Below, in pieces: positions 1 through 9,639 of a stretch of 64,000 nucleotides of DNA (its first letter is position 1; each line of letters opens with the position of its first letter). The position numbers and the translations under genes were made by a program. Source of the stretch: Prorocentrum cordatum (taxonomy: Eukaryota > Sar > Dinophyceae > Prorocentrales > Prorocentraceae). The stretch covers positions 53,501 through 117,500 of the forward strand of contig CAUYUJ010008624.1 of the NCBI GenBank assembly GCA_963575745.1. Reading direction: 5' to 3'. The notes below the pieces were generated by a model. That model worked only from the letters and a program-made list of their open reading frames with translations, was not told where the DNA came from and made no database searches.

Positions 1-2
1 TT

Positions 3-252
3 CGCAGCTACGGACACAAGTTGCTGAAGGAGTTCATCATCCGCCACAGCTGCCCCGAGTTCTACGCGCTGGAGAAGAACAGGCTGAGCAGACCCCGTAC
101 CAGTGCAAGAGACTACCATGGCGAAGATGATGCGGACATTCTCCCATGGTCGTTCGCCGAGCACGTCTCCCAGGTCGTAGCGACGATCGTGAAGAACGGC
201 GCTTGCCAGAAGTCGATCTTCGAGTTCATGTCGCCAACGAGGACATATACAC
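3..252 (+). CDS. partial exon of an unrecognised protein, 5' end outside window
   Basis: The frame starting at base 3 is open from the window edge. It reads as ordinary globular protein: a Lys/Leu-rich start (GHKLLKEFIIRHSCPEFYAL), a charged linker, then a helix-like stretch FAEHVSQVVATIVKNG and KSIFEFM. A GT at 253 begins a pyrimidine-rich stretch and could be the donor, which would end the exon in phase 1. After that point the translation becomes Pro/Ser low complexity, as expected for intron. I do not recognise the family. The start codon lies upstream or in an earlier exon. Confidence 0.45.
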
Positions 253-378
253 GTTGTCATCCTCACCCTTCGCCTTCTCCTTGTCATCGACCCTCCCATC
301 CTTCCACATTGCTTATCATGTACCTCTTCCTCCCCCGCTCCCGCCTCTGCATTCGCCGCTGTCGTGGCACCCCCTCAG

Positions 379-480
379 GAATGACAGCCCGAACGCGGCC
401 AGCTCCCAAGTCATCGAGGATTCGAGCGAGGAAGCGAGCCCAGAGGCGCTACAAAGACAACTTGAACTTCGCCCCCTCCC
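379..480 (+). CDS. probable next exon of the same gene
   Basis: A pyrimidine-rich run ends in CCCCTCAG at 371-378, a good acceptor. Two frames are open after it. One reads an acidic, disordered segment (NDSPNAASSQVIEDSSEEAS). The other is basic (RIRARKRAQRRYKDNLNF) and is the frame reached if the preceding exon ends at 252. Both use GC-ending codons, so the frame is unresolved. The exon fades into a CT-rich tract by about 480. Confidence 0.3.
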
Positions 481-694
481 TCCCTTTTACCACGCCCATC
501 CCCGGCCTATCCTCCCTCCTCTCCTCCCTCTCTCCCTCTCTCGCCCTCTCCCTGTCCCTCCCCTCTCTCCTTATCCCTCTCCCCCCTCCTCTCTGCCCCT
601 CCCCTCCTCGCCCTGTTCGCGCCGCCCGTTTCCCAGCGTCCCCCCGAAGATGGACATCCCTGATATAGGCCACCCACCCTGCTATTCACCACCC
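481..694 (+). other. pyrimidine-rich intron-like tract
   Basis: Almost entirely C and T (CTCCCTCTCC-type runs). It looks like the polypyrimidine part of a dinoflagellate intron on the plus strand. No exon is visible. Confidence 0.4.
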
Positions 695-851
695 ACCAAA
701 CCGCCCCAACCCAACCCGAAGGGTGAGATTTACCGTCGGTTTCTAGCAGGGGGGGGGGGGGGTGTCTGGGAACATCGGAAAAACACATGTGGGGCCCATG
801 CCCCCCCCAATCCGAAATTCGGGTCTTCGGGCTGGGTTGGGGCGGTCTGGT
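695..851. repeat. 157-bp inverted-repeat element
   Basis: The left arm begins ACCAAACCGCCCCAACCC and continues to CCGAAG. The right arm, ending at 851, is its reverse complement with about two mismatches (CTTCGGG to GGTCTGGT). The arms are about 27 bp and the spacer, about 100 bp, contains a run of G. The layout is that of a small MITE or hairpin. No target-site duplication could be assigned. Confidence 0.5.
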
Positions 852-1129
852 AGGTCGGCAGATATAGTCCAGACTGCACGAGGCGCCGTCGCACGCGACG
901 CCCGTGGGCAAGCGCGGGCGCTACACGGTAAAGACTCCATCTCCGCAGTCGGAGACGTGGTGCCAACGCAACCACCCTGCATCCCAGCCCGCGCCCCTCC
1001 TCGCCCGATCCCCCCCCCCCCCCAAGATGCGAGTGCTATGATCCAGGATTTAAGGGTGGTGAGAGGGGCGTGAGACGGATGACGTGGATGGTGGGGCAGA
1101 CGATGAGAAGGGGCCCATTCTTTTATTAG

Positions 1130-1250
1130 TCCATCATTTTCGTTCGCCCGCAAGGAGCCAACATCACCATGGGAGTTGTCGCATATGTGGAACAACCTGG
1201 GCCCTGCCATGCGGATCAGGTTGCAGGACGCCTACGGTGTTGTAATGTCT
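1130..1250 (+). CDS. terminal exon of an unrecognised protein
   Basis: The frame through 1149 reads FARKEPTSPWELSHM, then NNLGPAMRIRLQDAYGVVM and stops at TAG 1248-1250. A possible acceptor is TTATTAG at 1123-1129. Codon choice is GC-ending and the peptide is well mixed in composition, unlike the surrounding low-complexity DNA. No family recognised. The upstream partner exon is not identified. Confidence 0.4.
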
Positions 1251-1339
1251 AGCGTCTAGCCTCAAGTACGCATGTGGTTTCCCAAACCAATGTTTTAAAC
1301 ATCGCCGTTGTCGATCGTTGATTGCTGGCGCCCCGCGAG

Positions 1340-1785
1340 GGGTTGGGTTGGGAAGCTCCTGCTCGTCGCGAGGACCTCCAGGCAGATGCCGCATGTGGAG
1401 AGGGCGTGCGCGTCGACGTCGCGACGGCCTTCCCCAAGGGCGGCGGCAAGCCGATGTATCTCATCCGTGCTGCGGGGATTGGCTCAGAGGAGCCCGCGAT
1501 GAGCAGCGCGGGCTCGCCCGCGGCCAGCGGCGCGGGCTCACCCGCGGCCAGCAGCGCAGACCAGCCCGCGCGGCCAGCAGCGTAGATCAGTCCAAGGGCG
1601 CCAGCGTGGATGGGCTGAAGGACGATTGCGCAGGCGGTGAGCCGAAGGACGAGCCCCGCGCCATGCTGAATAGCACCGAGCACGGCGCCGCCCTGCGCGT
1701 GACTGCCCAGACAGCGTTCGAGGATTGCGGCGAGTTGCCTGACAGCATGCTTCGCAAGCTCTCGCACTGGCTGAAGGAGCAGTAG
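1340..1785 (+). pseudogene. coding segment split between two frames
   Basis: From about 1,340 to 1,585 one frame reads REDLQADAACGEGVRVDV and then FPKGGGKPMYLIRAAGIG, followed by an Ala/Ser/Gly/Pro stretch encoded by a 24-bp tandem duplication at 1507-1555. From about 1,590 to 1,785 a different frame reads DGLKDDCAGGEPKDEPRAM and then FEDCGELPDSMLRKLSHWL, ending at TAG 1783-1785, immediately followed by GTAAGT. The change of frame falls beside the duplication. It may be an indel in a broken gene, a missed small intron, or an assembly error. Function unknown. Confidence 0.4.
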
Positions 1786-1859
1786 GTAAGTGTCTGCCCC
1801 ATCTGTCAATACAGTCGGGGCCCTGAAGAAGGAACCCTTTTCGTTGGGGAGGGGCTCGG

Positions 1860-3110
1860 TGTTCCTTGATTGTTTTAAAGTTCGACTTGGGTTTTTTTTT
1901 CAGGTTTTTCATTGGCAAGTCGAGGTTTAACTTATGGAGAAAAGGTGTCTCGTTCCTTATGTAGGGTTCCTTAGGTCAACGCCCCGACTGTTTTGCACTT
2001 CGCAGCCCAGCGTGCTGTAGAGCACGTGGGTAGCCGCACATCCTAGGGCACCTCTGTCGAGCCTGCGTGTAGCCGCAACTGCTCGGGCGCCTCATACCCT
2101 TTTCTTTGGAGAACAATCCTCGGGATCCGACCTCGCCCTCTTCGATCGGTCTGGCCGCGCGCATTTAGCGCGCGCTGGGAGCGCACATCGCGTGTGTGCA
2201 CGTGATGCGCCATGACGCTGCTGACCGCCCGTGCGCTGCGTCAGATGGTCAATGCCAGCTGCAGGGCCAGCCTTGCACATGGGGAGACAGGCTCAGCCCG
2301 ATGTGACGTTCCATATTGTCAATCGCGACCAACTCCACATTGCAATGGTAGTGGCCACTAGGATGATAATGGGAAATACACAAGATGATAATGAGGAGAG
2401 GGCGATAGTGGGGGACGGAGACGGGCAACAATGAGGGCGGGCTCCAACGGGGGGGGTGGGGCATCGCCTTCGCTTCCATTCAGCCGCCCCCCCGCCTCCC
2501 TGCTTCTCACGTCCCTCGCAAATATGACCTCTCTCTCCTGCCACGGCGTGCCCTGCCCCGCTCCACCCCCCCGGCACGGCGCCCGCGTCGTTTCAACCAC
2601 CCCGTCCACCCACCCCCTCACCCCATCGCCTGCCCTGCCCTGCCCTACCCCTCCGAACATTGCGCCGCGAGCAGCAGCAACATCAACGGCAGCAGGAAAC
2701 GTGGTTGCGATTGCGCTCGCATGTGCGTTGTCGGGCAGTGTCAGAAGCCCCCCTCTAGCCATCGCTTCACCTCCCCCAACCCGCCCTCTCGCCGTCACTA
2801 ACCCAATCCGTTCATCCCGTCGCTCCTCTCTCTTCGCATTGCCGTTTCGTCTCCCCCGCCGCTCTCGCCCGCCCAACTCGTCATCTCCTCGCCCTGTTAC
2901 TGCACTAATGTGCTCGTGTGAAGCCCGACCTTATCACATAACGCCTCCTTGGGGTTTGCCTCTTCGCATTTCCATGTTCGATGTGTTCAGTTTCAAAGCT
3001 GTCCACCTCTTGCACGGAAGTCCTCAGTATTGCTCTCGCGCATCCCTCTCCTTCGTGTTTCTCTCTCCTCCCACCCCCTTGCCCCGCCCCCTCGTTGGCC
3101 CGCCGCTCCG
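1860..3110. other. non-coding stretch
   Basis: I see no exon I can support here. The stretch holds GTAGCCGCA-like duplicated words near 2,030-2,080, a G/A-rich patch at 2,360-2,460 and a long C/T-rich intron-like tract at 2,530-2,900 and 3,040-3,118. Confidence 0.3.
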
Positions 3111-3121
3111 CGCCGTGATAG

Positions 3122-3270
3122 GCGCTCGGCGAGTGGCTCCTGCGCGACAGGCTCGACGAGACCCCCAAGAAAGGCACCGAGAAGAAGGGCCCGATAGAGA
3201 CCGCGCTGACCCGCGCGCTCGACGAGAAGGCGTTGCTCGCGAAGGCTCGCTGCTCAGGGTCTGTGCCAAC
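3122..3270 (+). CDS. internal exon, basic/acidic helical segment
   Basis: A pyrimidine-rich intron ends in GTGATAG at 3115-3121. The frame that follows reads ALGEWLLRDRLDETPKKGTE then KKGPIETALTRALDEKALL, a clearly protein-like, charge-balanced helix. Codons are almost all GC-ending. The same frame has a stop (TAG 3119) just inside the presumed intron, which supports the acceptor. The 3' border is unclear; by about 3,270 the composition degrades. Function unknown. Confidence 0.5.
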
Positions 3271-3545
3271 CCGCAAAAACGTGCTTAAGGACCATTGTCT
3301 TTCAATTGCTCTCGTCGCATGTCGCGCCGATCGCCCGTCGATCGGCGAACGAGGTGATGAAGAGATGCAGGGCTGGCGGGGTTAATGGAGGGAGATGAAG
3401 GGGAGGGGGCAGGACAGGGGACGAAGCAGACCAACTCCCGAATGGAAGTAGGTCTGCGTCGTTCCAATAAATGGTGCAGGCGATGCCAGAAGCGACAAAC
3501 ATGGCTAACGCACGCGCGCGCAACGCAACCGGGGGGGAAAAGGGG

Positions 3546-3567
3546 GAGAGCGAGAGGGAGAGAGAGA

Positions 3568-3601
<34 letters not shown>

Positions 3602-3631
3602 AATAGAGAGAGAGAGAGAGAAGGAGCGAGC
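3546..3631. repeat. (GA)n microsatellite
   Basis: Near-perfect GAGAGA run with two short interruptions by TA and AA. Confidence 0.9.
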
Positions 3632-4177
3632 CAATGCAGCATTACATGGTGAGAAGATACGGTAGATGGAAAAATAGTGAACGCCCCCCCCTGCCCCCCA
3701 AACTCAAGGTTGGCACGCGCGGGAGAGACTGTGGTCGAGGTGCAACGCATCAGACCCGCCGCCAACTTTGAACCATGGGGGAAAGGGGGAGGCGTTCACA
3801 TATGAATGCGGCATGAACGTTCGCTATATTTTCCGAGGCCTGTATCAAGACGATTGTGTGTGCAACCCCTCCGAATGGAATATCGTAGGCGCGTGGCGTA
3901 CCTTGGCAGTGTAAACCAAGTACTTAAGGGGGTCATGGTGGAGCCCCCGCCCCTCGTCCCATGGCCCTCGTGGGTAGGGTTGGCCCCTTCAAGTGCCAAT
4001 CTCATATAGAGGTTTCTGAACGTTGGGGCCTGATCTGAGGCGCGTTGGCACCCCGGGGCCCGCGGGAAAGGAAACCAGTGCACATCCCGAATGTTGGAGA
4101 TATTATTGCCAACCCAAGATGGTAAACCACGGGCGCCCAGGGGCTTTGCATGGTCTGATGGACGGGGCCCCTGCTAG

Positions 4178-4449
4178 GACCATATCAAGGATAGCAAGCA
4201 GAAGCAGCGGAAGATGGAGCACCCCACCCTTGGCACGTTGACGGGCGTTTTCGGCACGAAGCAGACCTATTTCTTAATGGAGAAGGAGGGCGCCAAAAAA
4301 AAACGTTGTTCGTGGCCGTGACGGAGAGCCAGGCGAAGGACCACCTGGCCGTGTGCTTGGAGCTTGTGAAGAAGAGCTGCGCAGATGATTTGTCCAAGGA
4401 GAAGACGATCACCTTGCGCAACAAGATGGTGCAGAGCTGCGCCAAATGA
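4178..4449 (+). pseudogene. terminal exon broken by a one-base change in an A9 run
   Basis: After an acceptor-like GCTAG (4173-4177) the frame reads DHIKDSKQKQRKMEHPTL, then GVFGTKQTYFLMEKEGAKKK, and breaks at the nine A residues at 4295-4303. In the +1 frame the protein continues without a gap: LFVAVTESQAKDHLAVCLEL, then DDLSKEKTITLRNKMVQSC and stop at 4447-4449. A ten-A run would make a single open exon. The codon pattern is strongly coding on both sides. Either a recent frameshift or a homopolymer consensus error. No family recognised. Confidence 0.55.
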
Positions 4450-5189
4450 GGGGGTGACTAACGACTGCGACGCAGCGACGGCGACATCGAGGCAGGATGA
4501 GAACTGGGCGCCACGCTGGCGAGTGCACCAGTTCCGATTAAGTTCGCCGTGCACGGTGGGGACGTGCGCGGAGTGTTTTGCGTTGAAAACAAGCGAGTTG
4601 AAAGGGGGCGTGCATCGTCGTTGCCACATTTGTGCCTCGAATTACCTGGTCAGAATCCTCGGAATTGCGTTTGCAGGGGGGGTGGGTTTGGAGCGAAGGG
4701 CGCTGTATTATTTTATTTTCTCTGGTGGGCGCATGCGGCGTGGGCCACGCCCCAGGCGCCCCGACGCTTGAGGGGGGATGTGTTTGGCGCCTTTCGCTCG
4801 CAAATCCACCACCGTCCGACGATGACCGCGCCGCGGGAGCAGGGGCTGGGAGGAGGACGTAGGAGGGTATACGTTTAGCATAGGCACACCCCTCTTGGAC
4901 CGCCGTTGGTTATTCCTTTTGTGGCCAGCGGGCTGGTGAAACGAGGTTCGCGTTTCACTGCTGACATCTCGCGTTACTTACCCATGTGTGTGATAACGCG
5001 AGCCCACGCTCAGCCACCACCCCGCCGTTGAAGGTCGACTAAACCATGGATCGTTATTAAGGGGAAGGGGGGGCGATATGATCAGGCGGAAGAGGGGTGT
5101 GGGTCCCTGGCCAAGGTTGCGCATGCCAGCATATTACAATCACATGTACCACCTGGCACTGGACGCGTCAACCATATATGACGCATGGT
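4450..5189. other. no gene seen
   Basis: GC-rich DNA with short open frames that lack protein-like composition. A run of G at 4,677-4,684 and no tandem repeat of note. Confidence 0.3.
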
Positions 5190-5690
5190 GGGAGGCGTGT
5201 TTTGGTTATTGAACATGAATAATATGGAGCATACGTTGGAATATGTGAAACTTGTGTTGGCAATTATTAATATCTGTAGTTGAAAACATGTGGTGGTTAC
5301 TACAATTAAAACTTACACACGTTGAATATGTTCACAATGTAATACCATAAATACACATATTAGAATATTGAGTTTAGGAGTAATTCTATATATAATAAGC
5401 ATTGATCGTCACACGTTTGCAAACGTGGATAAACGTCTGAAACAAATACAATATCACGTTGTCTTTAATTTAGTAGTACATCAATGTAGTCATGTATGGA
5501 TCGTGTTGCATTTTAATTGTTTCTATCACACCAATGTACTAAGGACGTTGATTTGCGACCACGTGTTTTATATAATTCTATGTACATGGGATATGTAGAC
5601 ACATAACTTGAAACGCGTCACTGTGATATGTTGTGTGCATTTCAATCACTACGATTTGTTTTGTGTGTATTGCTGCACCACGCACGCACG
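5190..5690. other. AT-rich island
   Basis: A sharp drop in GC over about 500 bp, with ATATT, AATATG and TACAC words and no clear tandem unit. It contains a perfect 16-bp palindrome CACGTTTGCAAACGTG at 5412-5427, the same core as the iterons in the foldback at 17.5-18.1 kb. A 76-codon open frame inside is hydrophobic and AT-driven, and I do not call it a gene. Confidence 0.6.
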
Positions 5691-5888
5691 CACTTGTCTG
5701 ACTTCACCGAGCCTAGCACCATTGACCGTTCACTGGTGCGCGATAGGGTTACCAATTGGGCATGGTGACAGCGTTGGGCCCGTACGTGTGCAACATGTGC
5801 GATGTCACCCTCCAGCCGTGTGCAATCATTTTGGGAGTTCAAAGCAACTGCGGCCCACGTCTAACTGAGACAGTTGCTGCGCCACTGC

Positions 5889-5942
5889 CATGGCCCCGAA
5901 GCCCAAGAAGGCAGAGTCCAAAGGGGTCAAGTCGACCATGCG
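5889..5942 (+). CDS. possible first coding exon, Lys-rich start
   Basis: ATG at 5889 opens MAPKPKKAESKGVKSTMR. A GT donor-like GGGTCACATG follows at 5943, and the frame meets TGA soon after it. This short, basic beginning is typical of dinoflagellate first coding exons. A likely downstream exon is at 6,290, but the phases I can infer do not match directly, so an intermediate exon or another border is needed. Confidence 0.35.
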
Positions 5943-6008
5943 GGTCACATGACCAGAACCGCCCACCGAACCATCCCGAAGGACCGATTGTTACGTTTCG
6001 TCTGGTGA

Positions 6009-6203
6009 ATGCGTTCTGGGACCTACCAGTTTGTGAAACTTCGGTGGCACGGCGTAGTGGCTCTGTCAGTCAGGTGTACGGCCCCGTTGTATAGGTCATG
6101 CGGCGTCCTGCGGCTGCTGCGCGTGGCGGCGCTGATCAAGCGATCGCCCCGTTTGGCCCCAAGGGGACAGTTTGGCCTAACGTCGCAGTTCCCAACGTGT
6201 TAG
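6009..6203 (+). CDS. possible exon, weak
   Basis: One frame reads TYQFVKLRWHGVVALS and then GVLRLLRVAALIKRSPRLAP to a stop at 6,201. Composition is protein-like and basic, but no acceptor is convincing and a second frame is also open. It lies between the two better candidates at 5,889 and 6,290. Confidence 0.25.
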   Translation: MRSGTYQFVKLRWHGVVALSVRCTAPLYRSCGVLRLLRVAALIKRSPRLAPRGQFGLTSQFPTC

Positions 6204-6289
6204 GGTTTGCGCGTTTCCATGGCTCAGATGCCTGAGTCAGGAACGCGCGCAGTTCCAAACATCTGTATGTTCACATTCGTCCTTGCTAG

Positions 6290-6470
6290 GAACAAGATCG
6301 CACCTGCACGCGAAGTCCAAGGGCATGTCCTTCGCTGATCGCGTTGAACTATTCAGGACCGCCGTTCTGCTTCGCAAAATGCTTGACGCTTCGCGCATCC
6401 CCACCAGCGACCCGCTCTCTGGAATTCGCATTGGAGCCGCATATACAATAAAACAAAATCCCCACCAGCC
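6290..6470 (+). CDS. internal or 3' exon of an unrecognised protein
   Basis: An acceptor CCTTGCTAG ends at 6289. The frame reads HLHAKSKGMSFADRVELF, then RTAVLLRKMLDASRIPTSDP and SGIRIGAAYTIKQN. Good helix-like periodicity and GC-ending codons. The 3' limit is uncertain because the frame runs to a stop near 6,504 through less convincing sequence. Probably the same gene as the start at 5,889. Confidence 0.45.
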
Positions 6471-6554
6471 CATCCAAAAGCGATGCCCAGGCGAATTACG
6501 GTGACCAGGGAAGTAAGGGAGCATACAGAGTAGCAACGGGTTGGGGGACCCGTC

Positions 6555-6850
6555 TTACCCAAGAGGGCGAGGATGGAGGAGGAGTCGGAGGAGGATGAGG
6601 ACGAGGGGGAGGAGGATAGGGAGGAGGGGCAGCAGGTGGGACGAGTGGGAGGAAGGAGGATGGAGGAGAGGGAATAGGCGGATGATGAGGAGGAGGGGGA
6701 GGAGGAGGAGGAGGATGAGGAGGGGGGGGAAGAGAATAGGAAATACGGAGGATGAGACTAATAAAGTGGAGGAGAAGGGGGAGGAGTAGGCCGACAAAAG
6801 GAAGAGGAGGAGGAGGAGGAGGAGAAATATGAGAAGGAACAATAACAATG
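6555..6850. repeat. degenerate (GGA)n tract
   Basis: Purine-only on the plus strand with GGA/GAGG units and interruptions. Six-frame translations are poly-Arg/Glu or poly-Leu/Pro artefacts. Confidence 0.85.
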
Positions 6851-6884
6851 ACGCGCACAATAGCCTCCTAGGATGTCCATTGGA

Positions 6885-7065
6885 AGTTGTTTTGGGATCC
6901 TCTTGGAGCGCCTGTGGGGTTCTCGGGTGCCTCGGGGATCCTTGAGGCCTCTTGGGGGTCTAGGGGGGCCCTTCAGGGCCCCTTGGGGACTTCTTGTGGC
7001 CTCCTGGGCGCCTCTTGCGGCGCTCTTGGGGGCCTTGGTAGCGCTCTTGTGGCCGTCTTGGGGGT
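6885..7065 (+). repeat. 11-bp G-rich minisatellite block (CTCTTGGGGGC family)
   Basis: Successive units resemble CTCTTGGGGGC with a period of 11 bp. The G-rich strand is plus. It belongs to the dispersed family described in the findings. No core segment is evident at this locus. Confidence 0.7.
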
Positions 7066-7435
7066 GTTCGATCAGAGGAAGGGGGTCGCCCGATTCGCCT
7101 CCCCCCTCGGGGCCCTCCGAAATCGGCCACAACCTCAGTAAAACCTATCAGTTTGTTTTCCTCGCCGAGGCCGTTTTGGGCGCTCCAACTACCAGCGAAA
7201 CCCCTTGTACAGGTCAAGGGGAGGGGGTCAGGGGGGGGGGTAAACCCCTCCCCGAAGGGGGGCAAGGGAAGATTGAGGAGGAACTTCCTTAAACCACCTA
7301 CGCCCAGAGGGCTGGTGGGATTACATGCGAGTCATGCCCAAGCGAGCCCCGAAACATACATTCAGTCTGTGCGCCAGGAGAGTTGTCAAACGATGGTTGT
7401 GAACTGAACGTGGGGGATAGAAATATGGAGCGTGG

Positions 7436-7738
7436 ATGGGGATGCGACGGCGAGAGGGAGGCTTTGCGATCGACAAACGAATGAGATCTCGCAGGAAGGA
7501 GGGCACCGCTGGCGACACGGAGCAGCTGCGCGTGATGTTCAACGCTGATGAAATCAGGAATCTGTTTGGGAATTTTCGTTCGGCGCGCCAGACCGACCAG
7601 GAGGCGGCAGAGGCGTGGCGCAAGATTGATGACAAGGCCCTCAGGACGGGCAAGACCCTCGCCAAGCGCAAGCTTCTGACTGCATTCTTGAAGGACCCAG
7701 GGGTTGGCGAGCAAGCGCACCCCCTTGCGTATGTTTGA
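7436..7738 (+). CDS. exon A of a probable four-exon gene
   Basis: The frame reads RMRSRRKEGTAGDTEQLRV, then FNADEIRNLFGNFRSARQTD and AWRKIDDKALRTGKTLAKRK, ending LLTAFLKDPG. Strong coding signal: amphipathic helices and GC-ending codons. The ORF runs to TGA at 7736-7738, but the true 3' border probably lies near 7,700, where the peptide loses character. Three downstream exons at 7,950, 8,729 and 9,393 follow on the same strand. The W-x-x-W and K-x-L-x-x-K-Y content of exon B recalls an uncharacterised family expanded in dinoflagellates. That resemblance is from memory. Confidence 0.55.
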   Translation: MGMRRREGGFAIDKRMRSRRKEGTAGDTEQLRVMFNADEIRNLFGNFRSARQTDQEAAEAWRKIDDKALRTGKTLAKRKLLTAFLKDPGVGEQAHPLAYV

Positions 7739-7949
7739 AACGTGGTTGCACCGTGTCTGAATAGCCTGTCGGGGTTGCGCGTTGCGTGGCCCTGTCGGCC
7801 AATTCAGGCGCGATGCCCCCATGAGTCAATAATGCGCAATGTATGGCATCGGTATCGATGCCATCAACGGTCTGTTGGCGAACGACGGTGCACGTGACAA
7901 TGGCGACGACAACGAGCGCGACAGCGATGGTGACGGCGCTGCCCCGCAG

Positions 7950-8107
7950 GGGACCCTGACATGAGGAAGACGTTTTGGAGCACCGTCAACGAGTGCGGGG
8001 TCAGCGAGTCGCTGGACCGCAAGCCGCAGTGGAAAACTTGGAAACAACTTATGGAGAAGTACACGGAGAGCGAGGTGGAGGAGATGGCCGAGAACCATTC
8101 TATGCAG
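7950..8107 (+). CDS. exon B, Trp-rich helical segment
   Basis: The acceptor GCCCCGCAG ends at 7949 and the donor ATGCAG|GTCACG follows 8107 (phase 0). The exon reads DPDMRKTFWSTVNECGVSES, then LDRKPQWKTWKQLMEKYTES and EVEEMAENHSMQ. Both borders are GT/AG. The phase-0 end joins cleanly to exon C if that starts at 8729. Function unknown. Confidence 0.6.
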
Positions 8108-8534
8108 GTCACGCATCTGTCAAATAGCGGCCCCCGGGAATGTGCGTGGCACTCGATGCGTTGTCGCAGCAGGCGTTCCTACTCTAGTGTTGCGTTAGGC
8201 CCCTTGCTTTCCACCTGCGCACGAGCGCGTGGTGCAAAGCCCTGTCACCGAGGGCCGACGTCGAAGCTCGCACGGTGGATAGGTGGGGAGCGGCGAGGGA
8301 GGGGAGATGGATCAGGGTGAGGGGCAAGGGCGTGGCGATGGGGCAGGGGGGCATCAGGGAGAAGTGAACGATAAGCCAGGGGCAGTGGCATGGATAGGTC
8401 ATGAGTCATGGAGGGGCGAGGGCTAAGGGGAGGCTGGAGAGAGGAGAGAGGGGCCGAAGGGAGAGGGATAGAGGGATAGAGAGAGCGGGAGAGGGGGAGA
8501 GAGAGAGAGAGAAACAACTGATGAAGGTACATCT

Positions 8535-8612
8535 ATACACACATATATGTATGTATGTATGTATGTATGTATATATATATAAATATCTACAAATGCACAC
8601 ATAGAGAGTACA

Positions 8613-8652
<40 letters not shown>

Positions 8653-8690
8653 CATAGATATATATACATATGGCTAGACACTGTGAGCCA
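8535..8690. repeat. (ATGT)n and (AT)n microsatellite
   Basis: Runs of ATGT followed by TATATACA blocks, inside the presumed intron between exons B and C. Confidence 0.85.
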
Positions 8691-8728
8691 TGCGAAGCAT
8701 GCGCGGCGGGGATTGGGAGAGCGCCCAG

Positions 8729-8925
8729 GTGAAGAAGAACCCTCGGGCGCCGACTCGGAAGTTGCACCTCGACTTCGACGACTCGCACGTGAAGAGCTTC
8801 CGCCGCGCCAGGAAGAACAAGATGACAGGCTCCAGGGAGTTGGGCGACGAGGAGAGCACGCAGCTGAGGGGCGAGATGCAGAGGGCCAAGATGTTATCGG
8901 ACGTCGCTGGAGGACGCTCAGTTTG
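8729..8925 (+). CDS. exon C, basic segment
   Basis: An AG at 8727-8728 precedes [16 protein letters not shown] in phase 0. It continues [39 protein letters not shown] and ends near a TGA at about 8,925. An alternative is that the exon starts at the ATG at 8690 in the same frame. The codon pattern is strongly coding. The segment is rich in Lys/Arg. Confidence 0.5.
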
Positions 8926-9392
8926 AATTCCCATGGTTTTTTCTCTACATTTCCCCGCTGGTCCTACCCCTCTTCCTGCCCCTACCTCGCTTCGTCGGCC
9001 GCGTCGTCCGCGTCGCCGCGCCCGCGCCCCTCCCCCCCCCCCTATCCTTATCATTGTCCCCACCCCCTACCCTTTTTCCCCCTCCCCTTCCTCCATGCCC
9101 GCCTCCTCCTGCTTCCTTCGTCCAGATCGCCATGTGTTTCTTTCGTGGTTGAGACAGTCTGACACCAGGTCTCGTTTGGGGTCGCCAAATGTTTGATCGC
9201 TCCCAGGGCGCGCACATTCGTGTCTTGGATGTATACTTTCGCGCGGCGTTCTTCCGATGGCCTGATTGGGTTTCGCAGTGTTGTCTTGCCTAGATGGCCC
9301 TCCCTCCCACAGGTCGATAGCATTGGTGGTTCGATCGTCCTTCCCTCTCCACCTCGCCCCCAGCCGCTGTCGGCGTCGGAACCCTGGCACTG

Positions 9393-9634
9393 ACGGCTTC
9401 GCCGACGTGAGCACACGGCAAAAACACGAAGCCTCACCAGGGAATTTTCGGAACATGGGCCTGAACATCTCGTCTGACAATGAGGCGGACGACGAGGGCG
9501 ACGAGGCTAACGACTTCGCCCGCTCTGGCACGACCTCCAAGGGCCGCGGCGGTCGAGGTCGCGGTCGCGGCAACCGTGGCCGGCGCATGCCTTCTGGTTG
9601 TGTCTGGGCTCTCTCGCGGTTACCGCGCGGTTGA
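9393..9634 (+). CDS. exon D, acidic stretch followed by an RGG-box tail
   Basis: The frame reads GLNISSDNEADDEGDEAND, FARSGTTSKG and then an RG-repeat, RGGRGRGRGNRGRR. It ends at a stop at 9,632 after a less convincing tail. RGG boxes generally bind RNA. Together with the basic exon C this suggests an RNA-associated nuclear protein, which is inference. The 5' border is not certain; AG sites exist at 9,411 and 9,440. The intron before it (8,930-9,390) is CT-rich. Confidence 0.45.
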
Positions 9635-9639
9635 ACATT

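Noticed and set aside
5368-5598. 76-codon ORF in the AT-rich island
   Set aside because: Hydrophobic composition follows base composition; no splice signals or family.
5889-5942. Histone-like or HCc-type protein start (MAPKPKK)
   Set aside because: A Lys/Pro-rich start alone is not diagnostic and the downstream exon shows no such family features.
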